DNA of 27,196 nt, from the NCBI RefSeq assembly GCF_000721235.1, contig NZ_JOFH01000058.1:1-27196 (forward strand). Direction: 5' to 3'. The translations under genes were made by a program, and so were the position numbers. Below the pieces are notes generated by a model. That model searched no databases. It saw only the letters and a list, made by a program, of their open reading frames with translations, and had not been told where the DNA came from. Source of the DNA: Streptomyces olivaceus. Its GTDB lineage: Bacteria > Actinomycetota > Actinomycetes > Streptomycetales > Streptomycetaceae. Below, one piece after another: positions 1 to 8,400 of the stretch (positions are counted from its first letter, which is position 1; the number at the start of each line of letters is the position of its first letter).

Positions 1-709
1 GACGATCTCCTCCGTCGAGCGTGCGCGGCGGACGCCTCAGCCCGAACTGCTGGTCGCGGTGGACGCGTTGCTGGAGTGCGGGGGCCTGCTGGCATCGGCG
101 GCGGAGGATGTGGAGCGGGCGAAGACCCGGCGCAGGGTGCGGCATCCGGAGTGGTTCAAGGACTACGCGCGGTTGGAGCAGGAGGCGGTTGAGTTGCACG
201 ACTACAGCTCGCTGGTCCTTCCGGGACTCCTGCAGACGGAAGCTCACGCGAACGTGGTGTTCCGAACGCGTCAGCCCTTTCTGGATGCGGCAACCATCGA
301 GCAGCGCGTAGCCGCACGACTGGATCGCCAGCAGATCTTCAACCGCTGGCCTCCGCCGTTCACGACCTTCACCATCGAGGAGTCCATCTTGCGTCGCCCG
401 CTCGGCGGGTGGAACGTTCATCGTGAGCAACTGGAGGCCTTGCTGAGGTTCGGCGCACTGCGCGGTGTGGAGCTCCAGGTACTGCCGATGGAGCGTAAGG
501 AACACCCCAGCCTGGGCGGGCCGTTCATCATGGTCACCCCGAAGGGCAAGTCGCAGGTGGCGTACCTGGAGGTCCAGCACATCAGCCGTCTGATCACCGA
601 TCCGGACGAGGTACGTATCCTTGCCGCACGCTACGGCAGTATCAGGGCACAGGCGCTCACACCGGAAGAGTCACTGACCTTGATCAAGAAGATGCTGGGA
701 GACCGATGA
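1..709 (+). CDS. XRE-family HTH regulator with DUF5753 domain, 5'-truncated
   Basis: The open frame continues to the left window edge (frame starting at base 2), so the start and most of the DNA-binding HTH lie outside. The first visible residues read TISSVERARRTPQPELL, which fits the last helix of an XRE-type HTH. The GTG at 59 is in frame but internal. The rest matches the DUF5753 domain found C-terminal to XRE HTHs in Streptomyces: an RHPEWFKDYARLEQEA-like segment, then SLVLPGLLQTEAHA, and a C-terminal GGPFIMV...VAYLE core. The stop overlaps the next start as ATGA (706-709), so it is coupled to the DUF397 gene. Such pairs are common in streptomycetes and act as developmental or local regulators. 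The target is unknown. Family assignment is from recognition of conserved segments. Confidence 0.85.
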   Translation, partial: TISSVERARRTPQPELLVAVDALLECGGLLASAAEDVERAKTRRRVRHPEWFKDYARLEQEAVELHDYSSLVLPGLLQTEAHANVVFRTRQPFLDAATIEQRVAARLDRQQIFNRWPPPFTTFTIEESILRRPLGGWNVHREQLEALLRFGALRGVELQVLPMERKEHPSLGGPFIMVTPKGKSQVAYLEVQHISRLITDPDEVRILAARYGSIRAQALTPEESLTLIKKMLGDR

Positions 710-906
710 ACACTGAACAGCCCGCACGGCTGGACTGGTTCAAGAGCAGCTACAGCAGTGGTGAAGGAGGGGCGTGCGTCGAAATCGCCCCCGGCACCAC
801 CGCCATACACGTACGAGACTCCAAGGACCGCGGCGGACCCCGGCTCGCGTTTCCGCGGAGCGCGTGGTCCGGGTTCCTCTCGGACCTCGGGCGCGGCCGA
901 ATCTGA
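706..906 (+). CDS. DUF397 domain protein
   Basis: This is a 66-aa protein. It has the DUF397 hallmarks: LDWFKSSYSSGEGGACVEIA near the N-terminus, then an IHVRDSKD segment and a C-terminal FPRSAWSGFLSDL. The ATG at 706 overlaps the upstream TGA by 4 bp, and GGGAG lies just before it, so this start is well supported. DUF397 proteins are small actinobacterial partners encoded next to XRE/DUF5753 regulators. They are thought to modulate that regulator, but the biochemical role is not settled. A GC-rich hairpin follows the stop, so the pair probably forms its own short transcript separate from the kinase gene downstream. Confidence 0.88.
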   Translation: MNTEQPARLDWFKSSYSSGEGGACVEIAPGTTAIHVRDSKDRGGPRLAFPRSAWSGFLSDLGRGRI

Positions 907-917
907 CGCCTGCGCGG

Positions 918-941
918 CCCTCCCCGTACCCCCGGGGAGGG
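918..941 (+). terminator. GC-rich stem-loop after DUF397 gene
   Basis: A perfect 9-bp inverted repeat (CCCTCCCCG / CGGGGAGGG) is separated by a 6-nt loop and begins 12 nt after the DUF397 stop. There is no T-tract, which is usual for actinobacterial intrinsic terminators. It could also act as a transcript-stabilising hairpin. Confidence 0.5.
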
Positions 942-1030
942 TGACCGCGTTCCCGCAGGGCATTAAGGTGTAGATCTGGTGAAGACGCTGCCTGGGGGAC
1001 GCGCGGCGAGCGAGAGGATACTCACGGTTC

Positions 1031-2224
1031 ATGAACGGGGTGCCCGAGCAGATCGGCCGATATGCGGTCGAGCGGGAGCTGGGCTCGGGGGGAATGGGTG
1101 AGGTCTATCTGGCCTTCTCGCCCGCCGGTGATCCGGTCGCGGTGAAGCTGATCCGGCCGGATCGGCTGGACCCCATCACCCGCGCGCGCTTCGAGAAGGA
1201 AGCGCTGATCGCGAGGACCGTGGTGGGAACGAACCGGGTGGCCCGGTTCCTGGACGCCGATCCCTACGCGGAGCGTCCGTGGCTGGCCATGGAGTACGTG
1301 CCGGGCGAGACGCTGCTGACGCAGGTCGACGGACGCGGTCCACTGACCGCTCCCTTGGTGGCGAGCCTGGGTGCTCTGCTGGCGGAGGGGCTTGAGGCCG
1401 TGCATGCGGTGGGGCTGCTCCACCGGGACCTGAAGCCGCAGAACGTCATGCTGGGTGTGTACGGCCCGATACTGATCGACTTCGGTCTCGGGGCGTTCCT
1501 GGACACCACCAAGGACACGCTCTCCCACAGCGGAATGATCATCGGTACCGTGCGATGTATGCCGCCCGAGCAGGCTCTGGGGCGTACGAAGGTCAAGGAG
1601 TCCGCCGATGTGTACGGACTCGGCACAGTTCTCCTGTACGCGGCCACCGGGCACTACCCCTACGAAGGGGCCCGTTGGGAGGCGATCGTCGGGCAGGTCG
1701 CCAACCCCGACCACGCCCCGGATCTGAGCGGCCTCCCCCAGGCCCTGGTCCCGCTGATCGGCTCCATGCTGGCCCACGACCCGTCCGACCGGCCGTCCCT
1801 CGACGCGGTGATGGCCGAGTGCACCGGCGTGCTGGCCGCTGCGGGTATGTCCCCGATGGACGCGCGACACGCCTTGATCGACGCCACCGCAACGGACAAA
1901 GCGGCGCCCATGCCCGGAAGCGACCGACCCGTCGTATGGGAGCGGCTCGCCGAACAGGCGGTCGCTATCGACGAGGACGGCTCGGACAGCCCGCTGGACG
2001 GCCCTCCGCCGACCACCCGGACGCCGGACACAGTGGACGACGTCGAAACCTCTGCGACCACCGAAGTCACGAACGCGGCCGCTGAGACGAAGAGCGCGGC
2101 GCCTCACGGCGGTCCGGCGCCCGAGGCGCCCGTGCCCGCGGCCCGGAAACCGGGACGCCCGCCCGCTTCGCTGCGCGTGGCTGAGGAGTTGCGAGCCCGG
2201 TACGCCGCACAGCCCGGCCTCTGA
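1031..2224 (+). CDS. Hanks-type serine/threonine protein kinase, soluble
   Basis: This 397-aa protein has a complete-looking kinase domain over residues about 8-270. Visible elements are the glycine loop GSGGMGEVYLA (18-28), the ATP-binding lysine in AVKL (K39), the catalytic loop HRDLKPQN (131-138, D133), and DFG (D150). An activation segment ends in MPPEQA in place of APE, followed by DVYGLG. The tail (about 270-397) is Pro/Ala/Thr/Glu-rich and low in complexity. No membrane helix, PASTA or other sensor domain is visible, so it is probably cytoplasmic. The ATG at 1031 has AGAGGA 12 nt upstream, somewhat far. It reads the same way as the large helicase/methylase operon that begins 54-120 nt downstream, with no clear terminator between, so it may be its first gene or its regulator. 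That link is inference. Confidence 0.92.
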   Translation: MNGVPEQIGRYAVERELGSGGMGEVYLAFSPAGDPVAVKLIRPDRLDPITRARFEKEALIARTVVGTNRVARFLDADPYAERPWLAMEYVPGETLLTQVDGRGPLTAPLVASLGALLAEGLEAVHAVGLLHRDLKPQNVMLGVYGPILIDFGLGAFLDTTKDTLSHSGMIIGTVRCMPPEQALGRTKVKESADVYGLGTVLLYAATGHYPYEGARWEAIVGQVANPDHAPDLSGLPQALVPLIGSMLAHDPSDRPSLDAVMAECTGVLAAAGMSPMDARHALIDATATDKAAPMPGSDRPVVWERLAEQAVAIDEDGSDSPLDGPPPTTRTPDTVDDVETSATTEVTNAAAETKSAAPHGGPAPEAPVPAARKPGRPPASLRVAEELRARYAAQPGL

Positions 2225-2344
2225 GGCAGACGCCAACGCGGGCATCGTGGGGGGGGCGCGGTGTCGGTGGCGTGAGACATGCATGGTCAGCAGGACGTGG
2301 ACCAGTCGCCGCAGGACGGCGGTCCGGAAAGACAAGGGCGGGAC

Positions 2345-5300
2345 ATGGAGCAGCACGTGACCACCGTTGCGGGAGCCGGTGGCGGCCAGGGCGTGCTCGA
2401 CGCGGTGAGCGAGGACGGAATCGCCCTCGACGCGTCGGGGGACGTGGCACGACCGGGCGGCGGGTCGGTCGCCTACGCGCCGGGTGCCCAGGTCCGGATC
2501 CGTGACGAGCAGTGGCTCGTCCGGAAGGTCGCGCCCACGGCGCGGGACGGCTGGATGGTGGAGGTCACCGGCGTCTCCTCGTTCGTGCGGGGCACCGAAG
2601 CCGTCTTCTACAGCGTGCTCGACGACATCCAGGTGCTCGACCCGCGGAAAACCGAGCTGGTCGCCGACGACTCCCCCAACCACCGCAAGGCGCGCCTCTA
2701 CCTGGAGGCCGCGATCCGCAAGACGGCACTCCCCCAGACCGAGCACGGTCTCGCGCTGGCCGACGGCTTCCTCATGGACAAGCAGACCCACCAGCTGCGG
2801 CCGGCCGAACTGGCCCTCTCGATGAAGAACCCGCAGCCGCGCGTGCTCATCGCCGACGTCGTGGGCCTCGGCAAGACGCTGGAGATCGGCATCCTGCTGG
2901 CGGAGCTGATCCGGCGCGGGCGGGGTGAGCGCATTCTCGTCGTCACGCCTGCCCATGTGCTGGAGCAGTTCCAGCGCGAGCTGTGGACCCGGTTCTCCAT
3001 CCCGCTGGTCAGGCTCGACTCCACGGGCATCCAGCGCATCCAGCAGGACATTCCGGCGGGCCGGAACCCGTTCGCGTACTTCAAGCGGGCGATCATCTCC
3101 GTGGACACGCTCAAGAGCGATGTGTACGCCCACCACCTGGACTCCACCGAGTGGGACGCCGTCGTGATCGACGAGTCGCACAACCTGGTCAACCGCGGCA
3201 CGAAGAACAACGACCTCGCCCGCCTCCTCGCCCGCCGCACCGACGCGCTGATCCTGGCCTCGGCGACTCCGCACAACGGCGAGACCGAGTCGTTCGCCGA
3301 GCTGATCAAAATGCTGGACGAGGCCGCGATCGCGAACACCTCGGACTACGAGGTGAAGGACCTCGACCACCTCTACATCCGGCGCACCAAGACGGACAAG
3401 GAGGTGCGGGACTCCCTCAAGGGCGTGTGGGCCGACCGCGGCCCCTCCGAGCCCGTCCCCGCAGAGGCCACCGAGAGGGAGCGTGCGGTCTTCGAGGAAC
3501 TGGCCGCCCGCTGGATCCCGCGTGACCCGTCCGCTTCATCGGTCTGCGCCGATCCGCTCGCCGCCTACAACTTCTTCAAGGCCTTCCTCTCCTCGCACAA
3601 GGCGCTCCAGAAGTCAGTGGAGGCACGGCGCCACTACCTGGCCAAGCCCGCGAGGGTGAAGAAGGGCGAGGACCTGGCCGCCCGTGAGGCCGCCCTGCGG
3701 GTCGAGCGCGAGGCGATCGTAGAGCTGGAGCGGCTGGCCGGCGGGATCGGGGACGAGGACTCCGCAAAACTGGACGCGCTGGTCCAGCAGTTGGAGAAGA
3801 TCGGCGTCGGGCCGGATTCGGACACCCGTGTCGTCGTCTTCTCCGAGCGCATCCCCACGCTGACGTGGCTGGCCGAGGCCGTCCCCGCACGGCTCGGGTT
3901 CCAGAAGAGCGGCGGTGTTGAAGCAGGCGAGAAGAGGAACCGGCCCTGGCTGGCGTACGGCGGCGCGGTGCAGGTCATGCACGGTGAGGCCACCAATGAG
4001 GACGAGCAGAAGCGGATCGTCGAGAAGTTCGGGCTGCGCGACGACCCGGTGCGCATCCTGTTCACGGGTGACGTCGCCTCCGAGGGTGTCAACCTCCATC
4101 AGGAGTGCCACCAGCTCATTCACTATGACCTGCCCTGGTCCCTGATCCGTATCGAGCAGCGCAACGGTCGTATCGACCGCTACGGGCAGAAGGTGAAGCC
4201 GCAGTTCCGCGCTCTGGTGCTCACCAGCGACGTGGAGTGGCGGCACGATCCGGAGACCGGCGAGGCCCTGCCGCTCGACGACCGGCTGGTCGGTGCGAAG
4301 CTCCTCAAGCGCGAGGAGGAGGCGCACCGGATCGACGGCTCGGCCGAGGCGGTCAGCGGCCTGTACCGAGCCCAGGAGGAAGAGAACCGCCTCACCCGCG
4401 ATCTGCTGGCCGGCCGTACGGTGGAGGAGTCCATCAAGCGGTCCAGCGGCGGCGCTCCGTCGATGCTCAGAAGGATGATGGGCAACATCGGCGCCAAGTC
4501 TGCCCAGGACGACGTGGCCTGCGCGACCGTTCCGAGCGTGTTCCGCTCCACCTCCGCGTACTTCGAGGAGGCCCTGCGCCAGATCTGCCCCACCGGGGCG
4601 GACAACGAGCTCAAGCTGCGCCACGAGGGCGACGGCACCATCGCATTCGAGCCTCCGTCCGACCTCCAGTACCGCTTCAAGGCGCTGCCCAAGTCGTACT
4701 TGACCGAGCAGCACATCCTGCCCACCAGCAAGGCTCCCGGTCGACTGCGCATCACCTTCGACAAGGGGCTCGGGGAGAAGCGGTTGAAGGCGGCCCGTGA
4801 GTCGTCCAAGACCCAGTGGCCGAACGTCAGTTACGTCTCGGACGTGCATCCCGTCCTGGACTGGGTGACCGACAAGGCCCTGGCGTCCCTGCGTCACGAT
4901 CAGGCGTTCGTCCTCGCCCACCGTCCGGACGCCGCCGCGGCGGCCAAGCTGGACCCCCGTCTGCCGGCCGAGCTGTCCGGCCCGGTCTACCTGATGCAGG
5001 GCATCCACTCCAACGCCCTGGGCCGCCCCACGGTGGTGGAGTGGATGGCCGTCGTCGGCCTGCCCGACGCGCCCCGTGTCGTACGCATGGACGCGGCATT
5101 CCTCGCCGCATGCGGCGTCGGTCCGAAGATGCCCGGCCGTGCCGTGTCCGAGGACGAGCGCGCGGCACTGGGGCGATTCGTTCCGCAGGCAGTCGACGAG
5201 GCCGCCCGGTACCTGCGCGAGCAGGAGGCCGAGTACGCGCGGCGGATCGAGGAGATGCTCACCCCGTACGAGAAGCGCGTGACGCGATGGCAGCAGGATG

Positions 5301-5470
5301 CCCTGTTCGCCTCCGCCCGCTCGGCGAAGGGCCGGAACGACGTGAACCTCACGGCGAGCCGCCGCAAGACGCTGATCAAGTCGCTGAAGACCTCCGGGGC
5401 GCCCATGCTGCGCCTGCTCTGCGTCCTGGAACCCCTGTCCGCCGCTGCTGGAGAGACCACCACCCGATGA
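2345..5470 (+). CDS. SNF2/RapA-family helicase, DISARM DrmD-like
   Basis: The protein is 1041 aa from ATG 2345; an in-frame ATG at 2279 would add 22 low-complexity residues. GGGCGGG lies just before 2345, so I favour that start only moderately. Superfamily 2 motifs appear in order: Walker A VGLGKT (about 173-178), DESH (276-279), SATPHNGE (about 305-312), then helicase-C with FSERIPTL, DVASEGVNL (about 575-583) and QRNGRIDRYGQ (about 604-614). This pattern is that of SNF2/RapA (HepA) ATP-dependent DNA translocases. In class 1 DISARM the SNF2 protein DrmD sits immediately before the adenine methylase, as here. No nuclease motif was recognised. The stop overlaps the methylase start as ATGA. DrmD identity rests on family, size and order; an unrelated RapA-like helicase is possible. 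Confidence 0.88.
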   Translation: MEQHVTTVAGAGGGQGVLDAVSEDGIALDASGDVARPGGGSVAYAPGAQVRIRDEQWLVRKVAPTARDGWMVEVTGVSSFVRGTEAVFYSVLDDIQVLDPRKTELVADDSPNHRKARLYLEAAIRKTALPQTEHGLALADGFLMDKQTHQLRPAELALSMKNPQPRVLIADVVGLGKTLEIGILLAELIRRGRGERILVVTPAHVLEQFQRELWTRFSIPLVRLDSTGIQRIQQDIPAGRNPFAYFKRAIISVDTLKSDVYAHHLDSTEWDAVVIDESHNLVNRGTKNNDLARLLARRTDALILASATPHNGETESFAELIKMLDEAAIANTSDYEVKDLDHLYIRRTKTDKEVRDSLKGVWADRGPSEPVPAEATERERAVFEELAARWIPRDPSASSVCADPLAAYNFFKAFLSSHKALQKSVEARRHYLAKPARVKKGEDLAAREAALRVEREAIVELERLAGGIGDEDSAKLDALVQQLEKIGVGPDSDTRVVVFSERIPTLTWLAEAVPARLGFQKSGGVEAGEKRNRPWLAYGGAVQVMHGEATNEDEQKRIVEKFGLRDDPVRILFTGDVASEGVNLHQECHQLIHYDLPWSLIRIEQRNGRIDRYGQKVKPQFRALVLTSDVEWRHDPETGEALPLDDRLVGAKLLKREEEAHRIDGSAEAVSGLYRAQEEENRLTRDLLAGRTVEESIKRSSGGAPSMLRRMMGNIGAKSAQDDVACATVPSVFRSTSAYFEEALRQICPTGADNELKLRHEGDGTIAFEPPSDLQYRFKALPKSYLTEQHILPTSKAPGRLRITFDKGLGEKRLKAARESSKTQWPNVSYVSDVHPVLDWVTDKALASLRHDQAFVLAHRPDAAAAAKLDPRLPAELSGPVYLMQGIHSNALGRPTVVEWMAVVGLPDAPRVVRMDAAFLAACGVGPKMPGRAVSEDERAALGRFVPQAVDEAARYLREQEAEYARRIEEMLTPYEKRVTRWQQDALFASARSAKGRNDVNLTASRRKTLIKSLKTSGAPMLRLLCVLEPLSAAAGETTTR

Positions 5471-8400
5471 GCACCGACTTCGACTCCTTCTCCAACCGCG
5501 GCGAGTACCTGTCGGCCCACTACTTCGCCGAGCAGCTCGGCCAGGATCTCAAGAAGGGCCTCCTCGCCACCTGGACCGTCCGCGAGACCGACGAGAAGGA
5601 CCCGCGTCCCACGCCCAGGGAGACGGTCCGCGCCCTGCGCGGCACGTACCTGTCGGAGGAGTTCCGCAACTTCTTCGCCGAACGTGCCAAGCTGGACGCC
5701 GAGGACGACGCCGACGAGAACAGTGCCACCGCCGGAGCACGCTTCAACACCCACAACGACGGCGACTGGTGCGAGCGGCTCAGCGCGTGGCACGACAAGG
5801 TGCTGGCGGCCCTCGGTTACTCCGGTGCCCCCGCGCGGCGGCAGTTGACCGTTCACCGTGCCGGACGCGAGCACACCGTGGCCACGGCCTGGCATGGTGA
5901 CGGCATCGTGGCCGTCGAGTGCGGCTGGGCCGCCGGGAACGACATGGCCCTGGACGCGGAGGGCCCCGGCCGGCTGCTGCACCCTCTGCGGGTGAGCGGC
6001 AGCGAGAGCTACGAGACCGGCCAGTCCCTCGCCACCTGGCTCTTCCACAGCGAACTGGGCGAGCCGGGCGGGGAGCCGCCCCGTTTCGTGCTGCTGCTGT
6101 GCGGCGGCGTGATCGTCCTGGCCGACCGCCAGGTGTGGGGCGAAGGCCGCTTCCTGGCCGCCAACCTCGACGCCGCGCTGGAACGCAACGACCGCAAGCA
6201 GGGCGGTGAACTGGCGACCGTCGCCGCCCTGTTCAGTCACGAGATGCTCGCCCCCGCCGAGGACGGCAAGGGTCCGGGCATCGACGCCCTGGTCAAGGCC
6301 TCCCGCGACAACGCGGTCGGTGTCTCCGGCGAACTGCGCGAGGGGCTGCAACGCTCGGTCGAGATCATCGCCAACGAGGTCCTGGCCCGGCTGGACCAGG
6401 CCGGGATCGAGCCACGCCGGATCGAGGACCCGAGGCTGCCCTTCGCCAAGGAACTCACCCGCGAATCGCTGCGCTACCTCTACCGCATCCTGTTCCTGCT
6501 CTACGCCGAGGCCCGCCCGGAGCTGGGCATCCTGCCCGCCGACGACGGCACCTACGAGGCCGGCTACTCGGTGGCGCGGCTGCGGGAACTCGTCGAGCGC
6601 GACGAGCAGCTCGTCGAGGAGGAGGCCAGGAACGGCCACCACCTTTTCGCCTCCCTCGACGTCCTGTTCAACAAGGTCAACCACGGCCACCGCCCGTACG
6701 GCACCGAGCCCGACGACGAGCTTCCGGACGACGACGAGGAGACCCGCAAGCTCAAGGCGAAGCGGCGCAGCGAGGACCGGGGTCTGCGCTTCGAGCCGCT
6801 GCGCAGCGAACTCTTCGAGCCGAAGTCCATACGTCTCATCGGCCGTGGGATTCTCGATCCCCGCTCGGACGAGGACGGCGAGCCGGAGTGGCTGGACCTG
6901 CGGCTGCGCAACAGCGCCCTGCACGAGGTGCTGCGGCTGCTGACCATGAAGAAGGCCAAGCGGCGCGGCGAGCGCGGCGGCTTCATCTCCTACCGCAACC
7001 TCGGCATCAACCAGCTCGGGGCCGTGTACGAGGGGCTGATGTCGTACACCGGCATCATCGCGGAGGAGGAGCTGTGCGAGGTCGCCAAGGGCGGTGACCC
7101 GGAGAAGGGCTCCTGGCTCGTACCCGCCCTCCGTCTGGCGGACTATCCGGAGAAGACCCGGGTCGAGTACGACGAGCACGACGCGGTCAGGGGGCTGCGC
7201 GGGCCGAAGAAGTACAAGGTGGGTGAGTTCGTCTACCGGCTGGCGGGCCGGGACCGCGAGACGTCCGCCTCGTACTACACCCCCGAGTCGCTGACCAAGG
7301 TCACGGTCGAGCTGGCACTCAAGCATCGCCTCGACCAGGAGCGCGACGAGAACGACGAGGTCGTCCGGACACGGGCGGCCGAACTGCTGAAGTACAAGAT
7401 CTGTGAGCCCGCGCTGGGTTCCGGCGCGTTCCTCAACGAGGCGATCAACCAGGTCGCCGAGGAGTATTTGCGGCGGCGCCAGGACGAGTTGGGCGTCTCC
7501 ATCCCGGCCTCGGACGCGCTGACGGAGAAGCAGAAGGTCAAGGCGTACGTCGCCCTGCACAACGCTTACGGCGTCGACCTCAACGCCACGGGCGTGGAGC
7601 TGGCCGAGGTCTCCCTGTGGCTCAACACCATGCACCCGGGGATGCGGGCGCCGTGGTTCGGGCTGCATCTGCGGCGGGGCAACTCGCTGATCGGAGGGCG
7701 GCGAGCCGTGTACGCGGGTGAGGACGTCGCCTCCTCGGCGAAGGCCTGGCTCGCGGCGAAGAACACGCTAACGCCGACGCCGCTGCCGTTCCTCAAGGAC
7801 GGCGAGCCGCAGCCGTTGCCCGAGGACTCGGTGCACCAGTTCCTGCTGCCGAGCCCCGGGTGGGCGGCGGTGACCGGCTCGAAGGAGGCGAAGGAACTCG
7901 CCAAGGCCGAGGTCGCCCAGCTGGCCGCCTGGAAGAAGGGCATCCTCCAGCGGCCCAAGCGCAGCACGGCGCACCTGAACAAGGACGGCACGCCGAAACT
8001 CGACAAGGCGGGGAAGCCGAGGCGTGAGGCCTCGTCCCAGTTCACGCGGCTGCGGGATGCGGCCAAGCGGGCGGAGTTCCTGTGGTCGTTGGTCATCAAG
8101 CGCATGCGGCTGTCCGAGGCGGCGATCGCGCGGAAAATCGACGTGTGGGGCGCCGAGCCGGACACTCCTGAGTACGACTTCCTGCGGTCGGCGGCGGGCG
8201 CGGTGCCGAAGGAGCAGGTCATGACCGACCTGTTCCTGGCGACCGAGACGCCGTACTGGCGGCTGAAGAAGGTCATGGACGCGTGGTGCGCCCTGTGGTT
8301 CTGGCCGGCGGACAGGGCATCCCTGCTGGACGGCACGGACGGGGTGTACGACGACACGGCGGTGGCTACGGCCGACGCGCTCGGTGACCTGCTGGGGGTG

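Noticed and set aside
2225..2344. G-rich tract after the kinase as a G-quadruplex or regulatory element
   Set aside because: There is a single run of about eight G's with no set of four spaced G-runs. It is ordinary for this GC content.
1022..3370. A 782-aa minus-strand open frame opposite the kinase and SNF2 genes
   Set aside because: It lies opposite conserved kinase and helicase motifs and has no family features of its own. It is a GC-bias shadow.
4987..7668. An 893-aa minus-strand open frame opposite the methyltransferase
   Set aside because: Same reasoning: it is antisense to a clear methylase and its composition is that of a shadow frame.
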